A stretch of DNA of 64,000 nt. It comes from Triplophysa rosa. Taxonomy: Eukaryota > Chordata > Actinopteri > Cypriniformes > Nemacheilidae. The stretch's first letter is position 1. Each line of letters opens with the position of its first letter. Where the stretch lies: the NCBI RefSeq assembly GCF_024868665.1, contig NC_079894.1, positions 3,931,426 to 3,995,425 on the forward strand, given 5' to 3'. A program made the translations under genes and the position numbers. Shown piece after piece: positions 63,585-64,000 of this stretch. The notes under the pieces were generated by a model. The model worked only from the letters and a program-made list of their open reading frames with translations. It had not been told where the DNA came from and did no database searches.

Positions 63585-63989
63585 AGAAAACCTTCACCCA
63601 AAAATGACAATTCTGTCATGAATTACTCACCCTCTAGATGTTCCAAACCTGCACACATTTCTTTGTTCTGATCAACACAAAGAAAGATACTTGAAAAATG
63701 TTAGCACATGACATTTACTGAGTCGCCATTGACTACCATTGTAGAAACAAAACATTTTTTGTTCGGTTGAAGATATTTTGAGCAATTTAGGAAAGCAAAA
63801 CGTTCTGGGGCACCATTGACTACCACTGTAATTGTTCCTACTATGGTAGTCAATGGTGCCCCAGAACTGTCAGTTGCGAACATTCTTCCAAATATCTTTC
63901 TCTGTGTTCAGCAGAACAAAGAAATGTGTACAGGTTTGAAACAACTTGAGAGCGAGTAATTCCATTTTCGGGTGAACTGTTCCTTTAAG
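63585..63989. mobile_element. AGTTCACCC-family MITE, full-length fold-back
   Basis: The longest copy here. Left arm CTTCACCCAAAAATGACAAT, right arm CGGGTGAACTGTTCCTTTAA. The centre is a perfect 24-bp inverted repeat, GTTCTGGGGCACCATTGACT and on (63802-63825 against 63844-63867), with an 18-base loop. Confidence 0.9.
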
Positions 63990-64000
63990 AAAAAAGCTGA

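Overview
This is a stretch of vertebrate nuclear genome, almost certainly from a cyprinid-like teleost. Genes are split by GT-AG introns, AT-rich non-coding DNA dominates, and fish-type transposon debris is dense: hAT and Tc1 remnants, L2-like LINE, tRNA-derived SINEs and many copies of one fold-back MITE. Three complete protein genes and the end of a fourth are readable. Their order, mrps14 (-), tenascin-W (+), KIAA0040 (-), matches the order I recall for MRPS14, TNN and KIAA0040 in human 1q25, which supports all three identifications.

Layout. 1-1.1 kb: 3' end of a C2H2 zinc-finger gene whose last finger is put out of frame by a 2-base deletion. 1.3-4 kb: tandem repeats with units of about 118, 140 and 339 bp. 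4-6 kb: MITEs and a small CpG-rich, promoter-like patch. 6.6-8.1 kb: mrps14, a mitochondrial small-subunit ribosomal protein in three coding exons on the minus strand. 8.2-26 kb: a long repeat-rich interval with no recognisable protein gene. It holds a Tc1 remnant, a hAT element inserted in a LINE tail, and a promoter-like island inside a fold-back element near 17.5 kb. A candidate non-coding first exon of tenascin lies near 21 kb.

26.2-47.2 kb: tenascin-W in 14 coding exons. They encode a signal peptide and assembly region, 3.5 EGF repeats, five fibronectin type III domains and a fibrinogen-like domain. All splice junctions are in phase and give 930 residues. 47.2-50.8 kb: its 3' UTR and repeats. 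50.86-51.2 kb: a one-exon coding region on the minus strand, the KIAA0040 orthologue, a small cysteine-rich single-pass membrane protein. 51.2-64 kb: no further protein gene; L2-like LINE, several MITEs with clean terminal inverted repeats, and CRE/CCAAT and TATA-like patches that might belong to the 5' part of KIAA0040.

The genes do not form one pathway: a nuclear DNA-binding protein, a mitoribosomal protein, an extracellular-matrix glycoprotein and a small membrane protein. I found no operon, CRISPR array, phage or other prokaryotic system. The points most worth checking are the promoter-like island in the fold-back element, the unnamed repeat shared by 19 and 56 kb, the nested insertions with intact target-site duplications, and the frame break in the zinc-finger gene.
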